Shown one piece after another: positions 1-4,940 of a stretch of 6,740 bases of DNA. This DNA is from an uncultured Lachnospiraceae bacterium (GTDB lineage Bacteria; Bacillota; Clostridia; Lachnospirales; Lachnospiraceae), in assembly GCA_937877165.1 (NCBI GenBank), contig CALEFO010000165.1:1-6740 (forward strand). The letters are read 5' to 3'. The notes beneath the pieces were generated by a model, which was given only the letters and a program-made list of their open reading frames with translations, did not search any database and was not told the origin of the DNA. The number at the start of each line of letters is the position of its first letter. Within the stretch, counting starts at the first letter, position 1. A program made the position numbers and the translations under genes.

Positions 1-1
1 T

Positions 2-331
2 TTCTCTGACCCCGGACTTTATATTCCGGAAATGCTGCTCGGTATTTTCGGAATCCTGACAATCGCGCGCTTTTTGTCCCAGGTACCGAAGGTGAGCCGG
101 GGAATCTGCTATCTCGGCCGCAGGACGCTGGCCGTGCTGGTGATGCATAAATTTCCGGTCATGGCGATGAAGCTTCTTCTTCACGGACAAAAGGAGAGCA
201 TTGCAGCAGATCTTCTGATGGCAGCCATGACAGTTTTTCTCTGTCTTGTGGCGGAGAGGGCGATCGGCAGCGTTTTCCCAGCTGCGTTTGGAAATTCGGG
301 AAGAAGAAAGCAGATGGTCAGTGAATTGTAG
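2..331 (+). CDS. Acyltransferase 3 family membrane protein, C-terminal fragment
   Basis: The reading frame is open from the first complete codon of the window, so the gene begins upstream and only about 109 C-terminal residues are visible. They contain hydrophobic segments (around MLLGIFGILTIARFL and a later LLMAAMTVFLCLVAERAIG) and a short motif, YLGRRTLAVLVMHKFPV, that resembles the last conserved part of integral-membrane O-acyltransferases (acyltransferase 3 family), where a Gly-x-x-Thr-Leu stretch is followed by a His near a membrane helix. Proteins of this family move acetyl or other acyl groups onto sugars, peptidoglycan or exopolysaccharide at the membrane; the substrate here cannot be told. 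The end is basic (GRRKQ), as expected for a cytoplasmic tail. The catalytic N-terminal part is outside the window, so the family call rests on the tail only. The next gene starts about 60 bases downstream with no terminator between them, so co-transcription is possible. Confidence 0.6.
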   Translation, partial: FSDPGLYIPEMLLGIFGILTIARFLSQVPKVSRGICYLGRRTLAVLVMHKFPVMAMKLLLHGQKESIAADLLMAAMTVFLCLVAERAIGSVFPAAFGNSGRRKQMVSEL

Positions 332-379
332 ATAGAGCAGAAAATGTCTGCGGGAACCAGGCAGTGGTTTTGCGTCAGT

Positions 380-384
380 GAGGT
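380..384 (+). promoter_or_regulatory. Ribosome binding site that decides the HAD gene start
   Basis: GAGGT lies 10 bases before the ATG at 395. The in-frame upstream ATG at 344 has only a weak AGAGCAG stretch ahead of it, and the 17 residues it would add do not resemble the start of a HAD protein. The ATG at 385 is in another frame. Confidence 0.55.
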
Positions 385-394
385 ATGGAAAGCA

Positions 395-1069
395 ATGACA
401 GGCATAGAAGAGACAAAAGATCAGAAAGAAAGAAGGATCCACGCCGTTATTTTTGATATGGATGGGACTCTTTTTGACACGGAAGTGATTTATGGAAGAG
501 CATGGATCAAGGCTGGACTTACGAAGGAGCAGTATTACCAGCTGATTGGGCGCAGTCGCGTGAACATCGATGAACTGATCACCGGCTGGGGCTATGATCT
601 TGAAAAGGTGCGCGCGGTGCGGAGTAAGGAGGTGGAGAAGCAGCTGCAGGAGCACGGCGTTCCGCTGAAGCCGGGCGCGAGAGAGTCTCTCCTGTGGCTG
701 AAGGAGAACGGAATTCCGGCTGCGATTGCAACGTCCAGCGCAAAAGAGGTTGCAGAAAGATATCTGCAGATGACGGGGCTGGGGGAATTTTTCACGGAGG
801 TGATCAGCGGAAATGCACTGGAACGCGGCAAGCCGTTCCCGGATATTTTCCTGGAAGCGGCAAAGCTTCTTCACAGAACCCCGGCGGAATGCCTCGTCGT
901 GGAGGATAGCTTCAACGGCGTGCGCGCGGGCAAAAACGCACAGATGCGGACCGTGATGGTTCCGGACCTTATTGCACCGGATGAGGAAATTCGGGGACTT
1001 GCAGATGCAGTGCTGAACAGCCTGGAGGAGCTTCCTGCATGGATTCGTGAAAAAAATCACGAAATGTGA
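395..1069 (+). CDS. HAD-superfamily hydrolase, beta-phosphoglucomutase-like
   Basis: This is a 224-residue cytoplasmic protein with all four HAD motifs. Motif I is DMDGT, with nucleophile Asp21 and acid/base Asp23. Motif II is the Thr/Ser pair at 113-114 in AIATSS. Motif III is Lys146 in GKPFPD, and motif IV is the acidic pair Glu170-Asp171 in VVEDSFNGV. The region between motif I and motif II (about residues 30-95) is a helical cap, as in subfamily IA enzymes such as beta-phosphoglucomutase and sugar-phosphate phosphatases. The family uses an aspartyl-phosphate intermediate and Mg2+. Motif IV followed by N-G-V-x-A-G is typical of the phosphoglucomutase/2-deoxyglucose-6-phosphatase group, but the substrate is not decided by sequence, so no symbol is given. 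The length is normal for the subfamily. I prefer the ATG at 395 over that at 344 because of the GAGGT at 380-384. No key residue is missing. Confidence 0.9.
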   Translation: MTGIEETKDQKERRIHAVIFDMDGTLFDTEVIYGRAWIKAGLTKEQYYQLIGRSRVNIDELITGWGYDLEKVRAVRSKEVEKQLQEHGVPLKPGARESLLWLKENGIPAAIATSSAKEVAERYLQMTGLGEFFTEVISGNALERGKPFPDIFLEAAKLLHRTPAECLVVEDSFNGVRAGKNAQMRTVMVPDLIAPDEEIRGLADAVLNSLEELPAWIREKNHEM

Positions 1070-1093
1070 TATATTCTATGAGCGGCCAGCGCC

Positions 1094-1099
1094 TATAAT
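1094..1099 (+). promoter_or_regulatory. Possible -10 box (TATAAT), weak promoter candidate
   Basis: A perfect TATAAT lies 25 bases after the HAD stop codon. The hexamer 17 bases upstream (ATATTC, 1071-1076) is a poor -35 and there is no TG extension. If used, it would start a transcript carrying the hairpin, terminator, palindrome and leader ahead of the regulator gene, a leader of about 250 bases. The call rests on the -10 box alone. Confidence 0.3.
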
Positions 1100-1155
1100 T
1101 TCTGTAACTGCAGTGAAGATCTTTCTCATGAGGAAAGTTTGCAGAGATTACAGAA
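1100..1155 (+). other. Long imperfect hairpin in the gene-free leader region
   Basis: Three nested helices are visible: TTCTGTAA 1100-1107 with TTACAGAA 1148-1155 (8 bp), CTGCA 1108-1112 with TGCAG 1140-1144 (5 bp, with a three-base AGA bulge on the 3' side), and CTTTC 1121-1125 with GAAAG 1133-1137 (5 bp, loop TCATGAG). No U-run follows, so it is not a terminator by itself. It may be a 3' UTR structure of the HAD transcript, a sensor domain ahead of the terminator at 1174-1213, or a DNA-level inverted repeat. I do not recognise it as a known riboswitch. Confidence 0.5.
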
Positions 1156-1173
1156 GAAGATTCGAAGAACAAT

Positions 1174-1213
1174 CGATCAGGCTGGAGGGGAGTCCGACCT
1201 GATCGTCTTGTTT
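1174..1213 (+). terminator. Intrinsic terminator or attenuator before the regulator gene
   Basis: CGATCAGG (1174-1181) pairs perfectly with CCTGATCG (1198-1205), giving an 8-bp stem with a further GGA/TCC pairing inside, followed by TCTTGTTT. This is a moderate Rho-independent terminator. It may end the HAD transcript, or act as an attenuator if transcription of the regulator starts upstream near 1100. I see no convincing promoter between it and the regulator gene, which keeps the attenuator idea open. Confidence 0.6.
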
Positions 1214-1231
1214 ATACCGGAATTCCGGTAT
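1214..1231 (+). promoter_or_regulatory. Perfect 18-bp palindrome, candidate operator
   Basis: ATACCGGAATTCCGGTAT is a perfect inverted repeat with no spacer, directly after the terminator U-run and about 14 bases before the leader element. The size and symmetry fit a dimeric DNA-binding protein. As RNA it would fold poorly at its tip, so a DNA role is more likely. The inner GGAATTCCGG also occurs at 711-720 inside the HAD coding region, where it is explained by codons, so only the full 18-bp form in non-coding DNA is notable. Confidence 0.4.
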
Positions 1232-1244
1232 GGAGTTGGGTAAG

Positions 1245-1351
1245 GTTTGAAAGCGACATCGATATGTCCCTTACAAACTGCAGCAACGGTGCATGCGCAC
1301 CGGCTGCCGCATTCGGCGAAATCGTCTTCGCGAATTTCGCCTCAGCGGGGT
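1245..1351 (+). promoter_or_regulatory. Structured RNA leader, copy 1, overlapping the regulator's ribosome binding site
   Basis: Ungapped alignment with copy 2 (2584-2690) gives 84 identities over 101 bases (1252-1352 against 2591-2691). Visible helices: P1, GCAGC 1280-1284 with GCTGC 1303-1307, continued by CGGTGC 1287-1292 with GCACCG 1297-1302 around loop ATGC; P2, GCCG 1306-1309 with CGGC 1314-1317 around loop CATT; P3, GGCGAAAT 1315-1322 with ATTTCGCC 1334-1341; P4, CCTC 1340-1343 with GGGG 1347-1350 around loop AGC. GGGG is the SD for the ATG at 1358. P1/P2, P2/P3 and P3/P4 share bases, so complete P1 plus P3 leaves the SD mostly free, while P2 plus P4 buries it. A cis-acting translational switch is my inference. 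An unrecognised repeat with a role in DNA is the alternative. Confidence 0.65.
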
Positions 1352-1357
1352 AGAATC

Positions 1358-2569
1358 ATGATCGAACAGATGGATATTTTGACAGTCAGAATGCTTGGAG
1401 GCTTCTCCTTGTCCTATCGGGGCGAGGAGATTGTCTTGGGACGCAATACCACGGCAAAATTCGTACAGCTCCTGCAGCTGATCTGGCTGCGCGGGGACCG
1501 TGGAATTTCCAAGCAGCAGATTGTGCATTGCCTGTATGAGGGGGATGAGCTTTCAAACCCCAACAACAGCTTCAACAATTTGATTTTTCAGATGCGCAAG
1601 CAGATGGTCGCAGCCGGTCTTCCACGGATGGATTATGTCGTCAAAATGGGAAAGGTCTATATTCCGGATCCGAACGTACGTGTTCATGCGGATGTGCAGG
1701 AATTTCACGATGCCATCAGCAAGGCCCGGGAGAGTGATGACAACACGGTGAAAACGCAGGCGTACCGGACTGCGTTTGAGTGCTATCGCGGGGTTCTCCT
1801 TCCGGAGGCAGAGAACAGAACCTGGGTGGTGACCGAATCGGTAAGGCTTCGGGAGGAATTTGCGGAAGCTGTGCGGTTTCTTGGAAATCTTTCAAAGGAG
1901 CAGAAGGATTTCGATGAAATGTACGCCATCTATGAAAAGGCGGCCCGAATCTATCCAGACAATGACTGGCAGGCGGATCAGATTGAGGCACTGATTTTCA
2001 AGGAAGATTATAAGGAAGCATTCCGTCTGTACGACAAGACGGTACATCGTTATTCGGAAGAAATGGGACTTCCGCCGTCAGAGAAGATGCTGGAGAATTA
2101 CCGCAGGATGTCCCAGAAGATCACATCACCGATGGGACGGATTCAGGAAATTCAGTCATCGCTTCAGGAGGATCCGGAGAGCGGTGCGTATTACTGCAGT
2201 TATCCGGGCTTTATCGATGCGTATCATATTCTGGAGCGCAACATGGAGCGGACAGGGTATTCTGTTTTCCTTCTTCTGTGTACACTGGTGGATTATGCCG
2301 GTAAGCCGATTTCAAACCGGGAGAAGCTGGATGCCCGGTCGGAAACGCTGAAGCAGTGCATCGGCCGCAGTCTTCGGCGTGGCGATATTTTTACGAAATA
2401 CAGTGCGTCACAGTATCTGGTTCTTCTTGTAGGCAGCAGCCGGGAAGGGTGCGAAGTGGTCTCACACAGAATCAGTGCCAGCCTGAAGGAACGGGAGGGA
2501 TCGCGGGCGGATGTTCGCTACAGCAATGTCTCACTGGCGGATTTGTCCCGCATGACCCCACTGAACTGA
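1358..2569 (+). CDS. BTAD-type transcriptional regulator with degenerate GGDEF-like C-terminus
   Basis: This is a 403-residue soluble protein with three parts. Residues 8-105 form an OmpR/PhoB-type winged helix, starting with the typical MLGGFSL strand, then the recognition region near SKQQIVHCLY and the NNLIFQMRKQM helix, and ending in the wing near YVVKMGKVYIP. Residues 108-255 look like a bacterial transcriptional activator domain (BTAD), an all-helical TPR-like unit beginning HADVQEFHDAI. Residues 285-385 follow the outline of a GGDEF domain, with RRGDIFTKYSASQYLVLL where active enzymes have RxGDxxxRYGGDEFxxLL. The signature is replaced by SASQY (349-353), so diguanylate cyclase activity is not expected; a sensory or dimer role is possible. 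I chose the ATG at 1358 because of GGGG at 1347-1350. The frame stays open back to a TTG at 1247 but that stretch is the RNA leader. Targets are unknown; its neighbour with the same leader is the obvious candidate. Confidence 0.8.
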   Translation: MIEQMDILTVRMLGGFSLSYRGEEIVLGRNTTAKFVQLLQLIWLRGDRGISKQQIVHCLYEGDELSNPNNSFNNLIFQMRKQMVAAGLPRMDYVVKMGKVYIPDPNVRVHADVQEFHDAISKARESDDNTVKTQAYRTAFECYRGVLLPEAENRTWVVTESVRLREEFAEAVRFLGNLSKEQKDFDEMYAIYEKAARIYPDNDWQADQIEALIFKEDYKEAFRLYDKTVHRYSEEMGLPPSEKMLENYRRMSQKITSPMGRIQEIQSSLQEDPESGAYYCSYPGFIDAYHILERNMERTGYSVFLLLCTLVDYAGKPISNREKLDARSETLKQCIGRSLRRGDIFTKYSASQYLVLLVGSSREGCEVVSHRISASLKEREGSRADVRYSNVSLADLSRMTPLN

Positions 2570-2583
2570 GGAAAATGATCGAA

Positions 2584-2690
2584 GTCTGACAGTGACATCG
2601 ATAGATCTCTTTCAAACAGCAGCATCGGTGCAGATGCACCGGCTGTCGCATTCGGCAAAATCGCCTCCGCGGATTTTGCCTCAGCGAGGT
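2584..2690 (+). promoter_or_regulatory. Structured RNA leader, copy 2, between the regulator and the two-repeat gene
   Basis: This is the second copy of the element at 1245-1351, starting about 14 bases after the regulator stop codon. Helices in the same order: P1, GCAGC 2619-2623 with GCTGT 2642-2646 (one G-U), continued by CGGTGC 2626-2631 with GCACCG 2636-2641, loop AGAT; P2, GTCG 2645-2648 with CGGC 2653-2656, loop CATT; P3, GGCAAAATC 2654-2662 with GATTTTGCC 2672-2680 (9 bp); P4, CCTC 2679-2682 with GAGG 2686-2689, loop AGC. GAGG is the SD for the ATG at 2695. In P3 the pair G1318-C1338 of copy 1 is replaced by A2657-U2677, a compensatory change. In P4 a U-G becomes U-A, and in P2 a C-G becomes U-G. 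No promoter is visible here, so it probably acts within a longer transcript. Confidence 0.65.
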
Positions 2691-2694
2691 AAAA

Positions 2695-3234
2695 ATGACA
2701 GAGAAAAATGTGAAACGCCTGTATGCGCCGAATCTGATCTCGATCTGTATCAATCGGAAAAACGGCGTGGATTATGAGGGAGAAATCTGGGAAGAGTACG
2801 ATACGGAGCCGAAGCATTTTACCAGTATGCTGGAAGCGGTCCGTCACATTGATGATTTTCTGGACGAACTCAATTTTCCACAAAGAGCAATGGTCCCACG
2901 CAGCTTCACCAAGGCATCGACCGTAGAAACGCAGAGGGGCAGACACAGGGAAAGAGTAAAGAAAATGGACAATCTGGAAGCAAAGAATGGTGAAGAAGGA
3001 ACGTTTATTGTTCAGATCAAATATCGGCAGAATGCGACCTGGCAGGGACAGGTTGTCTGGGCGGAACAGAACCGGAAGGAATATTTCCGGAGCGCACTGG
3101 AGCTTCTGCGGCTGATTGACGGCGCGATGAGCGAAGGAATGGACGGCTTTACGGGAGACAAGCCGGATCTGACGGAAGGAAGGGACGACGCAGCAGGACA
3201 GGCGGCCGCTTCGAAGGAAGGAGACAGGGCGTGA
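2695..3234 (+). CDS. Uncharacterised protein with two related ~45-residue halves
   Basis: This is a 179-residue protein without signal peptide or membrane segment; I cannot assign a function. Two segments align with each other: residues 14-58 and 103-147. Shared residues in order are Arg21/Arg111, Asn23/Asn113, Gly29/Gly118, Trp32/Trp122, Phe42/Phe131, Ser44/Ser133, Leu-Glu 46-47/135-136, Arg50/Arg139 and Ile-Asp 52-53/141-142. Each half reads as beta strands around a W/Y-x-G turn followed by one amphipathic helix (SALELLRLID). The linker (about 60-100) is basic and probably flexible; the tail (148-179) is polar and rich in Ala, Gly and acidic residues. An internal Met91 begins a stretch that looks like the start of an independent protein, so the gene may be an old fusion or tandem duplication. 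The ATG at 2695 sits five bases after GAGG at 2686-2689. The gene shares its leader with the preceding regulator and overlaps maf by four bases. Confidence 0.75.
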   Translation: MTEKNVKRLYAPNLISICINRKNGVDYEGEIWEEYDTEPKHFTSMLEAVRHIDDFLDELNFPQRAMVPRSFTKASTVETQRGRHRERVKKMDNLEAKNGEEGTFIVQIKYRQNATWQGQVVWAEQNRKEYFRSALELLRLIDGAMSEGMDGFTGDKPDLTEGRDDAAGQAAASKEGDRA

Positions 3235-3821
3235 GCAGATGGATCCTTGCTTCGGCGTCGCCCAGGAGAAAAGAGCTGCTTCGTCAGATGGGACTGATAT
3301 TTGAGGTAATTCCGGCAAGAGAAGAAGAAAAGAGCGCTTCCCAAAATCCGGAAGCTTATGTGACGGAGCTTGCAAGACACAAGGCAGAGGAGGTTTTCGG
3401 CAGGGTTCTTCCGGACGGGAAACCGGTCATTGTGATTGGATCGGATACGATTGTCGTTCTGGGAGAGAGGATTCTCGGAAAGCCGGGAGACCGCGAAGAA
3501 GCATTTGAGATGATTCAGTCCCTGCAGGGAAGAAGTCATCAGGTGATGACGGCGGTTGCCCTCTGCTGGACCGATGAGGAAGGGAAGACACACCGGGATT
3601 CCTTCTGCAGCATCACGGAGGTTTCCGTGAATGCCATGAGCGAAGAGGAAATCCGAAACTATCTTGCCACCGGAGAAGCGGATGACAAGGCCGGTGCCTA
3701 TGGAATCCAGGGGACATTCGGCATGTACGTTGCGGGAATCCGGGGGAGCTACCACGGTGTGGTGGGACTGCCGACGGCTGCGCTGTACCAGAGGCTTAAG
3801 GAAAACAGCCTCTGGCCTTAA
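3231..3821 (+). CDS. maf: Maf-family nucleoside triphosphate pyrophosphatase (dTTP/UTP type)
   Basis: This is a 196-residue cytoplasmic enzyme of normal length. It hydrolyses non-canonical or excess nucleoside triphosphates to monophosphate and pyrophosphate. The family signature SASPRR is at residues 8-13, the catalytic-region Asp72 lies in GSDTIVV, followed by ILGKP (81-85), and DKAGAYGIQG (152-161) and GVVGLP (176-181) complete the active site. The DKAGAYGIQG form fits the dTTP/UTP-specific group better than the 7-methyl-GTP group, though this is by motif only. Translation starts at GTG 3231, which overlaps the TGA of the previous gene (GTGA). AAGGAG at 3218-3223, seven bases upstream, is a strong ribosome binding site, and translational coupling to the upstream gene is likely. 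Maf proteins are also linked in some bacteria to septum inhibition on overexpression; nothing here shows that role. Confidence 0.93.
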   Translation: MSRWILASASPRRKELLRQMGLIFEVIPAREEEKSASQNPEAYVTELARHKAEEVFGRVLPDGKPVIVIGSDTIVVLGERILGKPGDREEAFEMIQSLQGRSHQVMTAVALCWTDEEGKTHRDSFCSITEVSVNAMSEEEIRNYLATGEADDKAGAYGIQGTFGMYVAGIRGSYHGVVGLPTAALYQRLKENSLWP

Positions 3822-3823
3822 GC
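3788..3823 (+). terminator. Strong hairpin at the maf stop codon, possible terminator between convergent genes
   Basis: CCAGAGGCT (3788-3796) pairs perfectly with AGCCTCTGG (3807-3815), a 9-bp stem. An alternative stem pairs GCTTAAGG (3794-3801) with CCTTAAGC (3816-3823), 8 bp. The two exclude each other. The structure spans the maf stop at 3819-3821 and lies just before the end of the convergent methyltransferase gene. No U-run follows in either direction, so an intrinsic terminator is not proven; blocking read-through or protecting the 3' end are alternatives. Confidence 0.35.
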
Positions 3824-3832
3824 AATCTGACA

Positions 3833-4714
3833 TCAGGTCTTCTGCCAGCGTCCGGCTGCTCCACAGGGCAGAACCAGATTCGAATCCGTGACGGGAAGTC
3901 CGACCTCATCGGCTGTGACGCGCCCGCCGAATCTGGTCTGGAAGACGGTGCTGAGCATGTAGGAGAGGACGGCAGGCTGGAGTCCTGTCGTGTAGGAATT
4001 CAGGAGTACGAACAGCGGATCCTCTGACAGAACCTGCGAACACAGAAGAAGAAAATCATAGATATTGTCTTCCATTTTCCAGATTTCTCCCTTGGGTCCT
4101 CTTCCATAGGAGGGTGGATCCATGATGATGGCATCGTACTGATTGCCGCGGCGGATCTCACGTTCCACAAACCTGGCACAGTCATCGACAAGCCAGCGGA
4201 TGGGAGCATCCTCCAGAGCGGAAATGGACGCGTTCTCCCTGGCCCAGGTAACCATTCCCTTGGAGGCATCCACATGCGTTACGGAAGCTCCTGCAGCGGC
4301 TGCGGCCAGGGTAGCACCGCCGGTATAGGCGAAGAGATTCAGTACCTTCACGCTTCTTCCTTCCGCGGCGGCCTTTTGCAGGATCGGGGTAAACCAATCC
4401 CAGTTTACTGCCTGCTCCGGGAAAAGCCCGGTATGCTTGAAGCTGAACGGCTTCAGCATGAAATGCCGCTCTTTTCCGGTGCCGGAGTAGGAGATCATCC
4501 ATTCCTTGGGCAGGGAGAAAAACTCCCAGCTGCCACCGCCGCTCTTACTGCGGTGATAGTGTGCGTTTGGCTTATTCCAGTCGCGCCCCTTTTCTGTATT
4601 CCAGATCACCTGCGGATCCGGACGAATGAGACGGTATTTGCCCCAACGTTCCAGCTTTTCTCCGCAGGAGGTATCAATCACTTCATAATCTTTCCAATTC
4701 TCGGCAACCCACAT
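3833..4714 (-). CDS. Class I SAM-dependent methyltransferase (RlmI/RlmK-like fold)
   Basis: This is a 293-residue cytoplasmic protein. The S-adenosylmethionine-binding core is clear: motif I NLFAYTGGA (126-134), the acidic end of strand 2 in THVDAS (Asp149), VDDCARF (177-182) and motif IV DPPSYG (199-204). The N-terminal 90 residues form a family-specific domain with many aromatic and basic residues (WNKPNAHYH, GSWEFF), and LPCGAAGRW near the end is a conserved tail. The arrangement matches the group that includes 23S rRNA methyltransferases RlmI and RlmK. However, the Ser-Cys-Ser motif expected for a 5-methylcytosine enzyme is absent (LLNSYTTG stands there), so I do not name the base or position modified. 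rRNA is the likely substrate by family only. The ATG at 4712-4714 is preceded on the minus strand by GAAGGA about 11 bases away. It is transcribed alone, convergent to maf and divergent from putP. Confidence 0.85.
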   Translation of the reverse strand: MWVAENWKDYEVIDTSCGEKLERWGKYRLIRPDPQVIWNTEKGRDWNKPNAHYHRSKSGGGSWEFFSLPKEWMISYSGTGKERHFMLKPFSFKHTGLFPEQAVNWDWFTPILQKAAAEGRSVKVLNLFAYTGGATLAAAAAGASVTHVDASKGMVTWARENASISALEDAPIRWLVDDCARFVEREIRRGNQYDAIIMDPPSYGRGPKGEIWKMEDNIYDFLLLCSQVLSEDPLFVLLNSYTTGLQPAVLSYMLSTVFQTRFGGRVTADEVGLPVTDSNLVLPCGAAGRWQKT

Positions 4715-4860
4715 AAGTGTTATTTTCCTTCTATATATTATTGATTTGATCCGCTGCCTGCAGAGCAGAACGGAGCTCCCTGCGGAATCCCAGATAGTGT
4801 ATCACATTTTTCTGAGGTTTTAAAATGCTCAGGCATCTGACACTTTATTGCGCTACCATA

Positions 4861-4889
4861 TTGACGCGATGGAGAGAAACAGATAAAAT
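4861..4889 (+). promoter_or_regulatory. Sigma-A-type promoter of the symporter gene
   Basis: TTGACG (4861-4866) and TAAAAT (4884-4889) are separated by exactly 17 bases, and the ATG of the symporter lies 51 bases after the -10 box. This is the best promoter in the window apart from the one at the right edge. Upstream (4805-4827) CATTTT/AAAATG and CTGAG/CTCAG inverted repeats could be an operator or the end of a small transcript; no known regulator site is recognised there. Confidence 0.7.
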
Positions 4890-4940
4890 GAGAGAAATGT
4901 TTTTCTGTATACAACCTTAAGAAAAGAGAGGGAAGAAGCA

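Noticed and set aside
1044..1063. TTCGTGA/TCACGAA hairpin with an A6 loop at the end of the HAD gene
   Set aside because: Perfect 7-bp stem but no U-run follows and it is mostly inside the coding sequence; too weak to call a terminator.
1287..1350. CsrA-type control of the leader
   Set aside because: The hairpin loops (ATGC or AGAT, CATT, AGC) carry no GGA motif, so a CsrA site is not supported.
1247..1357. N-terminal extension of the regulator starting at TTG 1247
   Set aside because: No ribosome binding site of note, the winged-helix domain starts normally just after ATG 1358, and the DNA is the structured leader whose differences from copy 2 are not codon-like.
1245..2690. Reading the two leader copies as inserted mobile repeats (MITE or REP type)
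   Set aside because: No terminal inverted repeats or target duplications are visible, and both copies stop at the same place relative to the SD, which random insertion would not give.
2592..2777. Small 61-residue reading frame over leader copy 2
   Set aside because: It resembles the leader-derived peptide of copy 1 and runs out of frame into the true gene at 2695; better explained by the RNA element.
2518..3375. Long minus-strand reading frame of 285 codons
   Set aside because: It lies opposite three well-supported plus-strand features, has no recognisable domain, and is rich in residues typical of antisense shadows.
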